NCBI GenBank assembly: GCA_038277395.1
Contig: CM076194.1
Span: 111,305,765 to 111,369,764 of the forward strand
Source: Dryocosmus kuriphilus
Taxonomy: Eukaryota > Arthropoda > Insecta > Hymenoptera > Cynipidae
Length of the DNA stretch: 64,000 nt
Direction: 5' to 3'
Shown: positions 32,262 through 43,744 of the stretch, one piece after another
How positions within the stretch are numbered: the stretch's first letter is position 1
Layout: every line of letters starts with the position of its first letter
Translations under genes and position numbers: made by a program
The notes under the pieces: model-generated
The model's database searches: none
What the model saw: the letters and a program-made list of their open reading frames with translations, nothing else
Told to the model about the DNA's origin: nothing

Positions 32262-33154
32262 TCAGGGAAAACTTTTACAGCACGCGTACCCCAAATAATG
32301 CACGCTCGACTGCAAGATTTTACATTTTTTCCAGCTTATCTGCAAACCGTACTCGCTGGCTCTTTTCAGTACCCATTCCAGTCTCTTTTTTCCTTCGTTC
32401 AAATTTTCCGATGGGATAATCAAGTCATCCATATAAACGATTATAATTCCCTTGGTGACCAAATCGCGAAAAACGGCATTTATATATTTCTGAAAATAGG
32501 CGGGAGAAATGCACAAGCCGAACGGTAATCTGAGAAATTCATAATGCCCTCCAGGCATTACAAAAGCTGTATATTTACAATCGGCGTCTTCGATGGATAC
32601 ATGAAAAAAGCCATTTTTCAGGTCAAGCGTCGTAAATATTTTCGCACCTCGCAAACAATCTAATTGATCTTCAATTATTATGGGCAGTGGGTACTTGACC
32701 TTGACAAACTTTGCATTCAACGCTCTGTAATCCACAAAAATTCTCGTAGACTTGTCTCTCTTCTTAACCAAAACAATAGGACTCGCGTAGTCGGAAACAG
32801 AGGGGCGAATAGTTTTTTCTCTTAACCACGTGTCAATTTGCTCATAAACGACTGCTTTCTCGGCATGTGGCAAAGTCGAGCATTTTGAGAAACAGGAACT
32901 CCGTCCTTCAAAATTATTCGCACCTTCATGTCAAATTCTTTGGTTTTTCTTGGTTCGTATTCGTCGATCATCTTTGCTGCCTCGTTCCTCACCTCTTCGT
33001 CGTTCACATAAAAAATATCGACTCTATTTACCTCCGCGATACAATCAATTTTCAGTATTTCTTTTTCATTCGCAACATTATTCAATTTCAAAATTTTTAC
33101 TTCGCCGCCCTTGCATCGCATTTCTACTCCACCTAAAAAATCAGTACCCAGCAA
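32262..33154 (-). pseudogene. Gypsy reverse transcriptase
   Basis: 33154-32822 carries the protease end and the linker (MIDEYEPRKTKEFDMKVRI). A shift near 32870 leads to 32873-32262 with the RT core: IRPSVSDYASPIVLVKKRDK, RIFVDYRALNAKFVK, FTTLDLKNGFFHVSI (first Asp), LPFGLCISPAYFQKYIN and IIVYMDDLIIPS (YMDD). The fingers-palm motifs are complete, and the thumb ends at SVHYLGYACC before a new break. Confidence 0.88.
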
Positions 33155-33157
33155 GAG

Positions 33158-33433
33158 CTATTGCTCCATTACTTTTTCTGACACTACATGTAACTTCGTA
33201 CAGAAAATTTCGTTGTCAATCGTCATATTAATATCCATCGTCCCCAATGTACACAAACTGCCCGGCCCGATACCTATAAATTGCGTGACTTGACCACTAA
33301 AACTCGGCGCACCAATTTTTGCAAAGCGATCAACCCGCAAAATATTTAAATCGCTTCCCGTGTCTATTAAAGCATTGAACACGACCCTGTTTACAATGAC
33401 AGATTTGCGACATTTGAAACGTCTTCGCTTCAC
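33158..33433 (-). pseudogene. Gypsy aspartic protease
   Basis: 91 codons with the active-site motif FNALIDTGSDLNIL and a downstream IGIGPGSLCTLGTMDINMTI strand. This is the retropepsin fold that matures Gag-Pol. It continues downstream as LGTDFLG in the next frame (33154), which is the end of the protease domain. Confidence 0.8.
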
Positions 33434-33466
33434 GGAATTACATTCTTGGTCGTCAACGGCATTTGT

Positions 33467-33730
33467 TTATTTCGTGCAATCCCGAGATTTGTGCCCGAAC
33501 AAATTGCACTTAAAGCACTTTGGACCCTCATCTTTTGACGGACAACCGCGACTCTGGTGCCCTTTACTACCGCAACTGAGATATTTCTCATTTGATTTTT
33601 GGTCGCTGCTTTTATCTGAGAATCTCTTCTGCGAGTTATCCGCCTTATTTCCCATTTTAGATTTACTTTTAATCCTTTCGAAAACATCAAATTTCAATTT
33701 CAATTCCGGCATACTCTGCGCGCCATACAA
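33467..33730 (-). pseudogene. Gypsy nucleocapsid with one intact CCHC knuckle
   Basis: The second knuckle is intact (CFKCNLFGHKSRDC). In the first (YLSCGSKGHQSRGC) the leading Cys is replaced by Tyr, so it is probably unable to bind zinc. The basic, Ser-rich linker upstream is typical of nucleocapsid. Confidence 0.8.
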
Positions 33731-33755
33731 ACACTTTTACTCGCGTCGTCGCTGT

Positions 33756-34452
33756 CTAACCATCTATAATGTACTGAATTATCGCGCTCATTTCCATATT
33801 TACCTGAGATCCGATCTCGAGCATTTGGTAGCAGTACTCGTGATAAGTTTCGCTGCTCTTCTTTCTTCGTTGCTGAAGTTTTCGGTGTACGGCATGGCTG
33901 TCAATCTTCGGACTGAATTCACGCAGCAGCGCGCGTTTTAGCAAACTCCAAGACTGTTTGCAATCCTCGAAACCCACGAACAGCTTCGCTGGACCACGCA
34001 ACAATTTGCGGGCATATATCGCTTCATGCATGTCACTCCATTCACAAAGACTCGCCGTATCTTCGAACTCCTCGATCCATTTTTTAACATCGTGGTTATT
34101 GTCTCCGCTGAATGAATCCAAAACTCCTTCAACGTCTCGGAATGTCATCGGCGCGCGGTGCGTTCTTCGTTAATCATTGTAAAATGTCACCTCTTTTCGG
34201 AAATCGTGGTTAGTCATCCTTTTGTTAAACTCGGCATCGGTCATATGTATTAGCACCCCGATCCTCGCACATCAACTCGTCTTGTCGAGTACGCGCGTCT
34301 TTTACGTAGTGTTGGCCGCATGCTGCCCTCTCTCGTTCACGTTGACGGGCCCTTTTCAAATAATATTTCTTTAAGTTCGTCGACTTTGAGCTCTTCAAGT
34401 CGTTTAAATATTTCTTTGTCGGCGGCCGACGCCCTTTCGTCACCCGCGGCAC
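33756..34452 (-). pseudogene. Gypsy gag, N-terminal and capsid part
   Basis: A basic start frame at 34452-34225 (MPRVTKGRRPPTKKYLNDLK) is followed by a separate frame at 34148-33756. The second frame holds the capsid-like region: FSGDNNHDVKKWIEEFEDTA, KLFVGFEDCKQSWSLLKRAL, REFSP, HRKLQQRRKKSSETYHEYCY, the usual retrotransposon_gag order. A shift separates the two, and another separates this part from the zinc-knuckle piece. Confidence 0.75.
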
Positions 34453-34523
34453 TCATCACTGTCACACGCGACTTTTATATTTTGCGAGAGGTCTCACAAT
34501 ATCAAATAATCCGGTATCAAATA

Positions 34524-34541
34524 ATCCCAGACGAGCCCCCA
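34524..34541 (-). promoter_or_regulatory. Primer-binding site, tRNA-Pro-like
   Basis: The minus strand reads TGGGGGCTCGTCTGGGAT two bases after the LTR. This matches the primer site complementary to tRNA-Pro 3' ends used by some retroviruses at 17 of 18 positions (comparison from memory). Confidence 0.7.
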
Positions 34542-34543
34542 AT

Positions 34544-34752
34544 TGTAGGTAATTAAACAAATCTCGACATGATTTTTACAAAATAAAAGTAAGGTTTTTA
34601 TTAATTTTACGGTGTACAATCTTTTTGGGAAGAGCTCGTCGCTCGTCGGCTGCCTGCTCCCTACTCCTCTCTCACGCACACGCTACTCATCCATACTCTG
34701 AACACACACGTGCACACACACATACGCTTTTCCTTATGCGAAAACTCCTACA
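34544..34752 (-). repeat. 5' LTR of the gypsy element
   Basis: 209 bp bounded on the minus strand by TGTAGG and CCTACA (TG...CA). On the minus strand it includes TTAATAAAAACC and TTTTGTAAAAATCATGTCGA near its 3' end. The last segment matches the remnant at 30355-30399 closely. Confidence 0.85.
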
Positions 34753-34756
34753 ATTT

Positions 34757-35917
34757 TAATGAATAATTAGGTTTCTTTATGTAATTATAAACAATAAAAT
34801 AGAAATAATATTTGATGAGTTATTTATTTTTAAGTTAATGTGCAATTTTTGAAGTTGATTGTAAATAAAAAGTATATTGAAATGATAATTGAAAAGTGAT
34901 CAATTAAAAATTGGAAGTTTCATAAATTTTTTGCACATACTTTTCTAAATGAAGACTAGTTTTAGCATTAATATAAAAGTTTCGTTCATCCAGAAGATGA
35001 GTAGTAAAAATAACATAAATAATTTCCATAATAATAATTATTATCTATTTTGAAGGTCATTTTGTACAAAAAAATAGGTACTTTTTCAATTCATATGTCG
35101 CTTTTACAGAAGCGAGAATATCTTTCTTATAATATCTTACAATTTTTCACAATAGATTTTAACATGTTGGCATAATAATATAAAAAAGTATCTTGTGCAA
35201 TAAAACCAGAATAGATACTGCTTTATATGACTTTACGGGCTTCAACAGTTTTGAAAAATGTGTTCCTTAAAAAATGTTGCAAAATCTTGTTTATATAAAA
35301 AATTGTTTTTTATTTATTTTGAATGCTTGGTATTATATATTTATTTTTATTAATTCAGAATTCATACCATACCTCGAATATGCACTTTTTCATATTACTA
35401 AACATTTTTTCTGATACAATCCTTAACTATTTCACTTCAATATTTTTCATAAGAAAATTGCTTTTAAATTTTTCACTCTTAAATCATAATTAAAAAGAAA
35501 AACTGGTCCAGTGTACGATAAGCTTAACAATTTGAAAGTTTATTTAGGAATTGTCCTTTTCAAAATTTAATTATGTAATTTATAACGTATAAATCTAACT
35601 TCTCAATCGACTAATCGATGTAGGAAATAAATATGTATAAACATTTTTCGCGAAAGAAACTTTGTCAAAGAAGTTTTAAGCAAATGCTTTTTTATTTCAT
35701 ATTTCTTTAAGGGATGGGATGAAAAATATTTTAAGTGATTGAAATATCAATAGCAGAGGGTTGCCAATTTTATTCTTAGTATAATTTTGGGTCCAAAATT
35801 ATACACTGTATCAAAAAAGTAAATACTCTTTTTAACATCTTTTATTTTTAGCTCGTCGTCAAATAGGAATATATTAAAATCTATACGAGATATTGTTTGA
35901 AATCTTGCAAAAAGCGC
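34757..35917. other. AT-rich spacer before the palindrome
   Basis: No gene, repeat boundary or RNA recognised. Confidence 0.45.
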
Positions 35918-36649
35918 TTCTACGACACCACGACAAGCTTCGCGCTGCCGCCGACAGATGGCGCCACTACTCCCTCAGTGGTTTGTGTCCATACTAGGTT
36001 CTGTTCCGGGCTAAATCATTTACCACCAGTCGGTATTACCCTCGGTCGGTAAGGTAGGGTTTCTGGATCTATTAGAAACATGGCAGTTTGTTACCATCAG
36101 TCGGTAAGGTAGAAATCTGTGACAGTTTGTTACCATCAGTCGGTAAGGTAGAAATCTGATAAATGTGAATCGAGTCATTTGCCGTTAGTCGGTAATGTAG
36201 GGTTCGTGTCCGTGCTAAATTAATCAGTGTGATGAGGGTTTGTGTCCGTGCTAAAAAATTTAACATCAGCCTATGGAGGTAAGTGTCGGAATCCTGTCAA
36301 GTAAAGCGGGTTGCCGAACTGCAGGCTAAATGATTGTAAAAACGGAAGTTTAGTGGAAGGGTTCAGTTTCAGGTAAAATCTCTGTACGTCAATACGCATG
36401 CGTGTGTGTGCGTGTGTGTGTGTGTGTGTAACTAATTTAACGAGTTTTAAAACAATATCGAAAGTTTCTACCCATAGCAATGGTTGAAAGTCCCTCGATG
36501 TTAGAGCGTGTGTGAAATTCATCTGAAAATCCATCGTTGAAAATGTTAACTTAGACAATATCGAAAGTTTCCTCCACACATTGCAAAGTTTCAAAATCCC
36601 TCAATGCTATACATTATATGCTATATATATATATATATGCTATATATAT

Positions 36650-36910
36650 TATAGAGTAATATCAAGACATTACATACTTAGTACCACACTGGGTCTATTT
36701 TATCACTTTTTATAAATTAACGAGATAAAATTTACAATCAAGTAAAAAATAATAAGCAAGCTTCTAAGCTGTTAAAAATCAGCTAATAAAAAATATTATT
36801 TGATAAGGCTAGCCTCTCTTATTTCATTAACGATTGAAATTATTTGAAGAGATTATTTCTGTTTCAAGTAACCGCAATCACTCTATCAAATAAATCAGCT
36901 ACATAGATTT
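36650..36910 (-). repeat. Coding-tail repeat, left arm copy d
   Basis: Mirror of 50500-50770. On the minus strand it carries SLQIISIVNEIREASLIK and a stop, followed by an AT-rich 3' segment shared with the other copies. Confidence 0.6.
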
Positions 36911-37349
36911 TATAATCCACTGTAAGAAATTATGAAGTAATCTTTAACACAACAAAGTATTATAATATGCTAAAAATTCAATTCATTTAAATAAAACCTT
37001 GCAATACATGAAAACATTAAAAGGTATGACAAAAAAAAAAAAAAATGTATTTAGAAAAGTGGATGTTTTCGGACAGATCTAAATGATACACCAAAAAAAT
37101 GCAAATTTGAGAGCTTGTGTTGGTTTGAATGGGGATTCCCGAGAACTCGACGAGTTTCAAAGTCCCTCGATGCTCGGAGTGGGAAGTGAGTGGTCAGAAT
37201 GCATTCTTCTTTAAGTTCATGATTATATTATTACAAGTCTCAGATCTCTTACATTTTAATAATAATAATAAGCAGAATGAGTTCGGGTAAAAGAAATGAA
37301 GATGAGTAGTACCTATAATGTTTAAAAAATCACATTGAATTTAACTTAT

Positions 37350-37660
37350 TAAAAGAACTATATATTATAGAGTAATGGAAAGACATTGCATAATTAGTAC
37401 CATTCTGGGTATATTTTACCAGTTTTTTATAAACTAACGAGATAAAATTTACAATCATATATATTACATGTGTTAATTCTACTGTTGGAAATAATAAACG
37501 AGCTTTTAAGCTGTTAAAAATCAGCTAATAAAAATATTATTTAATAACGCCAACCTCTCTTATTTAATTAATCATTGAAATTATTTGAAGGCATTATTTT
37601 TTGTTTGAAGTGACCACAATCAATCTACTAAATAAATCTGCTCCATATATTTTATAATCC
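37350..37660 (-). repeat. Coding-tail repeat, left arm copy c
   Basis: Mirror of 49780-50100. The minus strand reads LQIISMIN, stop, IREVGVIK, stop: the same tail with GAA changed to TAA. Confidence 0.6.
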
Positions 37661-38099
37661 ACTGTAAGAAAGTTTGAAATATTCTTTAAAACGACAAAGT
37701 AATATGCTAAAAATTCAATTCATTTAACTAAAACCTTGCAATACTCGAATACGGTAAAAGATATGAAAAAAAATGTATTTAAAAGAAGGGATGTTTTTCG
37801 GACAGATCTAAATGATACACAAAGAAAAATTCCAAAATTTGCAAATATATCGAAAACTGTAAGAGATACTTAAAAACGGGCAAAATTTTAATTCTTACAA
37901 AACAGTTCCTCAAACTGAGCTAAATGATACACTAAAGAAATTTTCAAAAAGTAAGGAGGGTTGTGGAGCTGCAGGCAATAATCAATAATTTAGGAATGAG
38001 GCGATGGTGGTAAGTATCTGAATTCAACCAAGTAAGGCGGGTTGCCGAGCTGTAGACTAAATTTTGTAAAAACTTTAGTTTAATGGAAGGGTTCTGTTT

Positions 38100-38131
38100 C
38101 AGGTTAAATGTCTATACTTCAGTGTGTGTGC

Positions 38132-38195
<64 letters not shown>

Positions 38196-38200
38196 CTAAT
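38100..38200. repeat. GT microsatellite, left arm
   Basis: A GT run of about 57 bases after CGTGCG. The mirror run in the right arm (49241-49300) is about 48 bases, an informative arm difference. Confidence 0.9.
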
Positions 38201-38559
38201 TTAACGAGTTTTTAAAAGCAAAAGTTAGGTTGAAAATCCAAGCATGGAAATTAATTATTGACTGTGTCTTATTCATATCACTTAAGGAAAAAATAAAAAT
38301 TAGAAATGACAGAGAAATCCTTACTAATAAAATCGGCTAATTCCACCACACTGAAAATGAGATAACAGCACTAATAGTAGTTTTATTTGACATCAGGGGA
38401 CGCATTGAAAACTCGAAAGTACTGCGCAGGAAGTTTCCATAGAGAATTTTTCTAGAAGCTTCCAGGTAGATTGTATCGGCGATTCCCGACTTCTCGACAG
38501 TGGCCAACATGAATCGACAGGTTTCATAATTTAAAGCCTCCTTGATGCGTCACTGCTTG

Positions 38560-39180
38560 GAGTTTATGTAGGAATTTGACGAAGGTAAAACCAGTCATTT
38601 GCCGATGGTTCGTGTCTGTGCTAAATGTGTGTCTGTAAAATTAATCAGTGACCGACAGGTGATGATGGTTTGCGTCTGTGCTGAAATGAAATTCAGTCAA
38701 TAATCAATTACGGTGGGTTGCTCAGATATAGCTTTCAGGGGCAAGGTTTTGTTCCAAGCTAAATATTCGTAAAGCCACAGTTCGGTGGAAGGGTTCTGTT
38801 TCAGGTTAAATGTCTGCAAAATTAATCAGTAATCAAAAGTCGATGATGGTTCGTGTCAATGCTGAACGTCTGTAAAATTAGACAGTATCCGACAGGCTAT
38901 GATGGTTTGTGTCTGTGCTAAATTAATCAGTGCGATGACGGTTCGTGTCTGTGGTAAATAGTCATTCAATCAGTGTGTTGAGGGTTTGTGTCCGTGCTAA
39001 AATACGTGCTGAGTGTCTGTAAAATTAACCAGTAACTGACAGACGATGGTGGTTCATGTCCGCGCTAAGTTTTTGTAGAAAACAATCATTTACCAACAGA
39101 CGATGATGATGGTTCGTGTCTGAGCTAAAATGTCATTCAATCAATAACTAAGTACGGTTGGTTGCTGACATTGAACTTCT
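38560..39180. repeat. Degenerate GGTTCGTGTCTGTGCTAAA repeat cluster, left arm
   Basis: Irregular repeats of about 50-80 bp combining GATGATGGTTCGTGTCTGTG, CTAAATGTCTGTAAAATTAA and TCAGTAACCGACAG-like words. The cluster recurs in inverse at 48240-48860. Related words occur near the outer end (about 36000-36290), where ACCATCAGTCGGTAAGGTAG is repeated. Confidence 0.6.
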
Positions 39181-39298
39181 GTAACGACTTGGAGTATTTA
39201 TGATGTACATAGAACCTTCTATAACTTTAAAATAAAGAGGGAGATATATTAATAAACAAAGCTAGTACGTACATTAGGTTGAGGATATATACAAACCC

Positions 39299-39342
<44 letters not shown>

Positions 39343-39343
39343 C
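39299..39343. repeat. ATA microsatellite, left arm
   Basis: (ATA)n run of about 45 bp, mirrored by a (TAT)n run at about 48092-48136. Confidence 0.85.
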
Positions 39344-40313
39344 CCAGGTCATATAAAATACTGCAATACCAGAATGCATTTTATTGAAGGTTTTACGATT
39401 TGTAGCACCACTTTAAATCAGTGCGTTTATCTGTTTATGTTAAATACGTAATATAGTATCAGCATTCCCGAAGCTTGAGATAAAAAGTGACATGCATTTT
39501 ATTAACAGGTTTCACACTCGTTCTTCTTCAAAGGCCTCTCTCTCTTTCTCTCTCTCTCTTATTTTTAGACATAGCAATTTACCTACCATGATTTGAAGAT
39601 TTAGCGTACAATAAAAAAAGAAGTCTCTCTGTTCTTCTTAGGTTGCAGTTATGTCGTCTAAAAAAAAATATTTTACTTAATTGTTGAAAAATTTTAAGTT
39701 CAATAATGAAAGTAAGAATTACGTTTTCCAAACTCTTTCAAAATATTACATCGTATCCCCAAAATGCTATAACGTCATCTGAGAGAGCATTAGTATTATA
39801 CGTAAACAATAAATTCTCAATTTTACAGAAATTTTGCAAGGTTAATAATGTGATTCTTGGGAAAAGGGTTAATGCCCATGCTAAAGAGTAAAATAATTAG
39901 AAGAGCAATTGTACAGCTCAGAATATGTAAAAATAATTTAAAGTCATTTCTGTGTATTTGCGAGATCTCTCACAATGTGATTTTAGAGATTAAAATAAGT
40001 GTATCATGTTTAACCTACTCTTGGTGTCACACAAAATATAACGTCAGCTTCCTGTCAACAAATATCAAAGAGAAATTCGCTAAGGAGTTATAGTTACTGA
40101 AAAATCAAAGAGATAACTGGAGATGAGTGACACATACCTATGAAATGTATAAACAGTAAATTTGTTGATAAAGTCAAAGAACAACCAATGTAAGTCTTAC
40201 GTTTTACGAAATTCTTCGAAAATTATTACAACATATCCCCTAAGATGCTATAACATAGATTTAAAGTGTTTTAGTAATGCGTTTGTCAGTAATAATCGAG
40301 GAGTGAACCTATT

Positions 40314-40395
40314 CTACAAATCCGAATTATTTATCCAACTATTGTGAGAAGCATCAAATCCTAACCTATTTACAGACGGTCTATTTCCCAGCTCT
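40314..40395 (-). pseudogene. Decayed chromodomain tail, left arm copy 2
   Basis: On the minus strand: VNRLGFDASHNSWINNSDL and stop. It is a diverged paralogue of VKWLGFDSSHNSWIDKSDI at 42970-43161, mirrored at 47030-47115. Confidence 0.6.
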
Positions 40396-40744
40396 ATTAC
40401 TTTTTTCCGATAGATAAATATCGAAATGCTTGACTTTTAAAAGTGCTTCTCAGTAACTGATTCAATATTTCTTATTTGATTTTACTATAAATAGCTCTGT
40501 TGTCCAATCTGAATGCATGAAATTTCTCAAAACTTGATTATATTTACTGAGCAGGAAGAGGAGGTTGTAATTAAATAAAATACTCAAAATTTGCATTCAG
40601 TGATTACAAGCCTTAGACCATCGGTTATATAAAAGTCTAAAACTAAAATGAGTCTCTTACATTTTTTCTTTTATAATAACCAAAATGAGTTCGGTTAAAA
40701 GAAATTAAGATTAATTATATATCATAAACAAGTACCTATAATGT

Positions 40745-41080
40745 TTAAAAATCAAATTGAATTTAACTTATTATAAAGGAACTATATATTATTTATAGAA
40801 AGACATTGCACACTTAGTACCATGTTGGGTCTATTTTATCAGGTTTTATAAATTAGCGAGATAAAACGTACAATCACATATATATTACATGTGTTAATTC
40901 TTCTATTGGAAATAATAAACTACCTTTTAAGCTGTTAAAGAATCATCTAATAAAAATCTTATTTAATGACGCTAGCCTCTCTTATTTCATTAGGATTGAA
41001 ATTATTTCAATGCGTTATTCCTGTTTCAGGTAACCGCAATCAATCTACCAAATAAATCAGCTACATAAATTTTATAATCC
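40745..41080 (-). repeat. Coding-tail repeat, left arm copy b
   Basis: Mirror of 46370-46690. The minus strand has EIISI and then, after a one-base shift, NEIREASVIK and stop. The 3' segment shared with copies c and d extends about 250 bp. Confidence 0.6.
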
Positions 41081-41659
41081 ACTGTAAGCAACTTTGAAAT
41101 AATCTTTAACACAACAGAGTAATATGTTAAAAATCCAATTCATTTCACTGAAACCTTGCAATAATAACATGATTAGTGAAGTATTGAAGATATTGAAATC
41201 AATCATTGACAATGAAAAAATATTTTTCTTAGGTCAACATTGAACTCTGTTTAAAATAAACATACTTCAAGAGATAAAAAAGGTGAACTATATGAATAAT
41301 GAATAGATTTGTACTATTGATTCCTATACTAATTAGACAAAATAATTGATTTCTTGCATACAAGTACAAAGATTCTTGTTCAGTGATATTAAAAGTGAAA
41401 TTAACCTCAGTTAACTATTAAAATATATGAGGAATAGGATGTTTTGGGGAGGATTATTTTGTAGTTGAAACAAGTAGATATTGAAAAATGTTGGATTCAA
41501 TTATTGCACACTCTAAATCATATGTTAAAGCTTTAAAAGATGAGCTGATCCCCTCTTGCAATAACTAAAATGAATTCAGGGGAGAGGAATGAAGAAGAAA
41601 TACACATACATTTTGAAAATTAGATTTATTTAATTTATTGCAATGTAATAAATGTAAAG

Positions 41660-41965
41660 AACTACATATAACATTTTATATGTTAAAGTTTTTACACCAA
41701 TTAATAAGAATATTATCATTCAGTAATGCCAACCTCTCTTAGTTCATTAATGGTTGCAATTATTTTAAGCGACTTATTTCTGTTTCTTTTGGGATTGTGA
41801 AAGTGAGTGCAAATGATCGATCAATTTATTAGGATCTGCCCAGTAATGTGAACATTTTGCTTCTATATATTCAGAGGAAAAGTCATTTTTAACAGCATCT
41901 TCATCATCATCATCACCATCTTCATTATTGTTACCATCATCATCAGCATCATTATTGATTGTCAC
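41660..41965 (-). pseudogene. Acidic ORF with tail, left arm
   Basis: Mirror image of the right-arm ORF at 45466-45713; see that entry. The open part is 41965-41774. Confidence 0.5.
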
Positions 41966-42394
41966 GGATGGTGAGTTATCATGTTGATCAAATTCTTCTT
42001 TTTAATCTTCATCTTGTGACTCCAATTACCTCCATTCATTGTGCATGAGCACAGAAACACCACAGACACACACTTGCGTGAGGACACTACCGACTAGAGA
42101 ATGCAATGGACGTTGACGCTACTGACGACAATGACGATATACTCACAGACAATGATTATAACCTTTTGGACTTGCTTGTTAAAAATTAGTTACTGCAGTC
42201 ATATCATCATAACTGCACTTTGACAACACCTTTGTAAATAGTTACTTTCTTGTAAATATGTTATTATTATTATTACTGTACAGCGTTATCATAAAAATTA
42301 GTTACTGCAGACATATCATCATAACTGCACTTTGACATCGCCTTTGTAAATAGTTACTTTCTTGTAAATATGTTATTATTATTATTATTATTAT

Positions 42395-42606
42395 TACTGT
42401 ACAGCGGTATCACCTGCGTTGTGGTGAATGGATTCTTGCAAATCTGACTCTAGTTCAACTTTTGTAAATGCACAGCGGTATCACCTGCGTTGAGGTGAAT
42501 GGATTTTTGCAAATCTGACTCTAGTTCAACTTTTTTAAATGCACAGCGGTATCACCTGCGTTGAGGTGAAAGGATTCTTGCAAATCTGACTCTAGTTCAA
42601 CTTTGT
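42395..42606. repeat. Three tandem units of about 68 bp, left arm
   Basis: Three head-to-tail units contain CAGCGGTATCACCTGCGTTG, AGGTGAATGGATTCTTGCAA and CTGACTCTAGTTCAACTTT. They are mirrored at 44826-45035. Confidence 0.8.
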
Positions 42607-42744
42607 AAGTAGGGTATATAGGAGTTATATATTTGAATAAAGACAAGATGTGAATGCATATAAATTGCTTTTTTTTTTTATTTATCAAGGAACCTTACAT
42701 CTACTTAGTGTAAGCATATATATATACATTTATAGTTTAGTCTA

Positions 42745-42965
42745 ACATTGGTTTATCGTTGCTTCAACGTTGGCTCAACATTGGTTCATCGTTGCTTCAA
42801 CGTTGGCTCAACGTTGGCTCAACGTTGCTCAACGTTGGCTCAACGTTGGCTCAACGTTGGCTCAACGTTGGCTCAACGTTGGCTCAACGTTGGCTCAACG
42901 TTGCCTCAACGTTGATTCAACGTTGCTTCAACGTTGACTCAACATTGCACAGAGTTAATTCAACA
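42745..42965. repeat. 11-bp minisatellite, left arm
   Basis: About 20 units of CAACGTTGGCT and variants. The palindromic core CAACGTTG is in every unit. Frames open through it only encode an 11-residue repeat (STLAQRWLNVG) and are not considered genes. Mirrored at 44465-44690 with a different arrangement of variant units. Confidence 0.9.
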
Positions 42966-42969
42966 TTGA

Positions 42970-43240
42970 TTATATATCTGATTTGTCTATCCAGCTGTTG
43001 TGTGAACTATCAAAGCCTAACCACTTTACATAGACTTTATTGACACGTCTCTTGATTACTTTTTCCACAAGGTATACGACTGGATGCTTCTCTTTGAAAA
43101 GTTCCTGTTCATAGAATCCGCCAGCGATAGTTTGCTCTTGATAGTCCTTGTGCTTGTACACCCCTGGATTGTTGGATATAACTTGAGTGACAGTGAATAT
43201 CTCTCTTGTCCAGTTGGGAGGTGTATACTTTAACTTACCT
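42970..43240 (-). pseudogene. Chromodomain tail of a Polinton-like integrase, left arm
   Basis: Inverse copy of 44190-44461; see that entry. The open reading part is 43161-42970 on the minus strand and is identical in protein to the right-arm copy. Confidence 0.6.
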
Positions 43241-43454
43241 TCATAATAATTTACGTCTAGAGTTTATTATATATAACGCCATATACGCAGAGAGAGATGT
43301 CGATTGCGCAGGCGCAAAGTTATTGTCACATGAAACATAACCTCTAATCATGAAACAAAAACCGAGTCGCCATATTTTATTACGTAGATGACGCCAGTAT
43401 AGCTGTAAGGGTTCTGCACACCATTTTCCCTGTACCAACTCTAAAAACGTTACC

Positions 43455-43680
43455 CTGAAATTTATTTTCCCCCTTTCCAGCTAATAAAACTGAGGACAAT
43501 ATTTTCCCCCTCTCCAGCTGATAAAACTGAGGACAATTTTTTTTTCCCCTCTCCAGCTGATAAAACTGAGGACCCCCCCTTTCCAGCTAATAAAACTGAG
43601 GACAATTTTTTTTTTTCCCCTCTCCAGCTGATAAAACTGAGGACAATTTTTTTCCCCCTTTTCCAGCTAATAAAACTGAG
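43455..43680. repeat. Central minisatellite, left arm
   Basis: About six units of 36-45 bp: TTTCCAGCTAATAAAACTGA, GGACAATTTTTTTCCCCC. They are mirrored at 43745-43975, with poly-T/poly-A lengths differing between arms. Confidence 0.85.
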
Positions 43681-43690
43681 CAGTATGAGG

Positions 43691-43734
43691 AAAAGGCGGA
43701 TGAGGGCTATGAGCTTGCACATGGTCTTCATCCA
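43691..43734. other. Single-copy spacer at the palindrome centre
   Basis: 44 bases not matched in inverse, between CAGTATGAGG and CCTCATACTG. The outer few bases still pair loosely (GCGGATGA / TCATCCAC). Confidence 0.75.
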
Positions 43735-43744
43735 CCTCATACTG

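Larger units (their letters stand above)
30355..34752 (-). mobile_element. Ty3/gypsy LTR retrotransposon with ATTT target duplication
   Basis: Gag, protease, RT, RNase H and integrase lie in that order on the minus strand. The 5' LTR is 34544-34752 and the 3' LTR survives only as 45 bp (30355-30399). ATTT stands on both outer sides (30351-30354, 34753-34756), the 4-bp duplication expected of this superfamily. So the ends are original and the 3' LTR lost its inner part later. Several frameshifts and stops break gag-pol. No env is present. Confidence 0.85.

Noticed and set aside
33360..33941. 193-codon plus-strand frame over gag/protease of the gypsy element
   Set aside because: Antisense to recognised gag, CCHC and protease motifs.
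34524..34541. Possible tRNA gene fragment
   Set aside because: Only 18 bases matching a tRNA 3' end and positioned next to an LTR; it is a primer-binding site, and no cloverleaf is present.
39706..40093. Two overlapping frames in the left arm, mirrored at 47336-47723
   Set aside because: No recognisable protein, mutual overlap, and AT-rich composition; conservation is explained by the palindrome itself.
42759..43043. Repetitive 94-codon frame (STLAQRWLNVG repeats)
   Set aside because: Translation of the 11-bp minisatellite; period 33 nt follows from the 11-bp unit.
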